Below, piece after piece: positions 4,563 through 5,993 of a stretch of 5,993 bases of DNA (position 1 is its first letter; every line of letters begins with the position of its first letter). The DNA lies in the NCBI GenBank assembly GCA_019313505.1, contig JAFDBA010000153.1, forward strand, positions 1 through 5,993. Reading direction: 5' to 3'. The notes beneath the pieces were generated by a model. That model did no database searches and was not told where the DNA came from. It was given only the letters and a program-made list of their open reading frames with translations. A program made the position numbers and the translations under genes. This DNA comes from Deltaproteobacteria bacterium (GTDB lineage Bacteria; Desulfobacterota; Desulfobacteria; Desulfobacterales; UBA11574).

Positions 4563-5993
4563 ATGCAATCATCCGTTACAAACAAAACGATATCCGGCTG
4601 GTGGACAAAGGGCAATACAGAACCTGAGCGTGGAGATCATGAAGTCAGGTCAGCGATACTCCGGGTAACTCGCCCGGTAAATCTGTTGAACCTCGACGGT
4701 CAGCTTGCCATTGGCCCTGGGGGTACAATAACCATCGGCAAAAAGATTACGCCAAAACCTGGAGTTTATCCTTTATATGCATATGCTCCTCCACTGCCCC
4801 CTGAAAATTTAGGTGACCCGCAATTCAAGAAAACATATAATCTTCGTTTTGCTTATATTGCCGGCGCCATGGCTAACGGCATTACATCCGTTGAAATGGT
4901 AGAAAAAGCCGGGCGTGCCGGAATGGTTGGTTTTTTCGGCGCTGCCGGTCTTTCTCTTGATCAAATAGAAGCGGCAATCCACCGGTTGCAGAAAACGTTA
5001 AAGGAAATCCCCTTTGGGTTTAATCTGATCAACAGCCCCAACGACCCTGAACTTGAAGCTGCTGTGGTTCAGCTCTATTTAAAATGTGGGATAACCCTTG
5101 TCAGCAGCTCGGCATACCTGGATCTGACACTTCCATTGGTGTACTACCGGGTAAAAGGAATCCATCGGGATAAAAGCGGTAACATTGTTTGCCCCAACAA
5201 GGTTATTGCTAAGGTTTCCAGGGTTGAAGTTGCCAGAAAATATTTTTCACCGCCGCCGGAAAAGCTTCTGGCACAACTGGTGGTAAGAAAAATGATAACC
5301 GGAGAAGAAGCTGACCTCGCAAAATCCATACCCGTGGCCGAGGACCTGACTGCGGAAGCAGATTCCGGAGGACACACGGATAACCGGCCGGCAATTACTC
5401 TATTACCTACCCTGATTGCCCTCCGTGACGAAATGACTGAAAAATACCGTTACAACAGACCCCCCTGCGTAGGGCTTGGCGGAGGCATCGCTACACCGGA
5501 TTCAGCCTCCGCTGCATTTGCCATGGGAGCTGCCTATATCCTTACCGGTTCCATCAATCAGTCCTGTGTGGAGGCGGGCACATCCCAGGCTGTCCGTCAT
5601 ATGCTGGCCGAAGCCGGACAGGCGGATGTGACAATGGCTCCTGCTGCCGATATGTTTGAAATGGGGGTTAAAGTCCAGGTATTAAAACGCGGCACCATGT
5701 TTCCCCTGCGCGCCGCAAAACTTTACGATCTGTATTGTAACTATGACCGTTTTGAAGATATCCCGGAAAAACAAAAGGCTGTGTTGGAACGTGACTTTTT
5801 CAGACAAAGTTTCCTGGATGAATGGGAACAGACAAAGAATTATTTTGCAATCCATGACCCCAAACAGATCGAACGGGCCCGAAAAGATCCCAAACACAAG
5901 ATGTCCCTGGTTTTTCGATCCTATCTCGGCCAATCCTCAAACTGGGCCAATTCAGGCGACCCTTTAAGAAAAATCGATTACCAGATATGGTGC
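4563..5993 (+). CDS. pfaD: PfaD-family FMN-dependent enoyl reductase (3' cut by window edge)
   Basis: PfaD proteins are nitropropane-dioxygenase-like, FMN-binding TIM barrels. They act in trans as enoyl reductases of polyunsaturated fatty acid synthases (PfaABCD) and related iterative lipid or polyketide synthases. The frame stays open for 477 residues to the last base. The family is about 530-550 long, so only the C-terminal tail is missing. Diagnostic blocks in order: GWW (12-14), AYIAGAMANG (97-106), GFFGAAGLS, FGFNLINSPNDP, AKVSRVEVA, the hallmark EADSGGHTDNRP (265-276, with the presumed active-site His271), GLGGGIATP (304-312, flavin phosphate region), TGSINQ (328-333), AADMFEMGVKVQVLKRGTMF (361-380), DPKHKMSLVFRSYLG, and DYQIWC at the edge. 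The start is ATG 4563: it is the first start after the in-frame TGA at 4527 and places GWW near the N-terminus, as in the family. No Shine-Dalgarno is visible. Synthase partners would lie beyond the window. Confidence 0.93.
   Translation, partial: MQSSVTNKTISGWWTKGNTEPERGDHEVRSAILRVTRPVNLLNLDGQLAIGPGGTITIGKKITPKPGVYPLYAYAPPLPPENLGDPQFKKTYNLRFAYIAGAMANGITSVEMVEKAGRAGMVGFFGAAGLSLDQIEAAIHRLQKTLKEIPFGFNLINSPNDPELEAAVVQLYLKCGITLVSSSAYLDLTLPLVYYRVKGIHRDKSGNIVCPNKVIAKVSRVEVARKYFSPPPEKLLAQLVVRKMITGEEADLAKSIPVAEDLTAEADSGGHTDNRPAITLLPTLIALRDEMTEKYRYNRPPCVGLGGGIATPDSASAAFAMGAAYILTGSINQSCVEAGTSQAVRHMLAEAGQADVTMAPAADMFEMGVKVQVLKRGTMFPLRAAKLYDLYCNYDRFEDIPEKQKAVLERDFFRQSFLDEWEQTKNYFAIHDPKQIERARKDPKHKMSLVFRSYLGQSSNWANSGDPLRKIDYQIWC

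Noticed and set aside
5682..5967. Short open frames on both strands near the right edge
   Set aside because: They lie inside the clearly conserved pfaD frame.

Overview
The window reads as a piece of a bacterial chromosome, most likely from a sulfate-reducing or syntrophic Desulfobacterota (delta-proteobacterial) lineage. This is an inference from the single-chain B12-dependent methylmalonyl-CoA mutase, a PfaD-type lipid-synthase gene, moderate base composition, and an intergenic CCACCAAGGCAC-type inverted repeat of a kind I recall from such genomes. No rRNA, tRNA, CRISPR array or transposase gene was seen.

Left part (1-1757): the catalytic and cobalamin-binding parts of methylmalonyl-CoA mutase, entering from beyond the left edge. 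The gene is broken near 596. About 59 nt seem to be missing compared with the family, which shifts the frame and removes roughly 20 highly conserved residues, including the active-site histidine of the RTHxQTSGW motif. Either this is a real pseudogene or the assembly collapsed here. A strong hairpin after the stop closes the unit.

Middle (1758-3253): an intergenic stretch with an inverted repeat, then a tight two-gene unit: ribulose-phosphate 3-epimerase (rpe; pentose phosphate pathway) and type II 3-dehydroquinate dehydratase (aroQ; shikimate pathway), 4 nt apart. A small hairpin overlaps the aroQ stop codon.

Right of that (3254-4009, minus strand): an unrecognised four-helix membrane protein, convergent with aroQ.

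The 553 bp gene-free stretch 4010-4562 is the most unusual part. It holds a 100-bp near-perfect palindrome with a second hairpin nested in its centre (4272-4371). Seven bp later comes a 125-bp AT-rich element with perfect 14-bp terminal inverted repeats (4379-4503). Smaller GGTAAA-type inverted repeats lie around them. These look like non-autonomous, MITE-like or palindromic repeats.

Right end (4563 to the edge): a long open frame encoding 477 residues of a PfaD-family FMN-dependent enoyl reductase, a component of polyunsaturated fatty acid or related polyketide-type lipid synthases. It runs off the right edge with no stop. A possible promoter sits so close to its ATG that the mRNA may be nearly leaderless. 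The window does not show whether pfaABC-like synthase genes follow.
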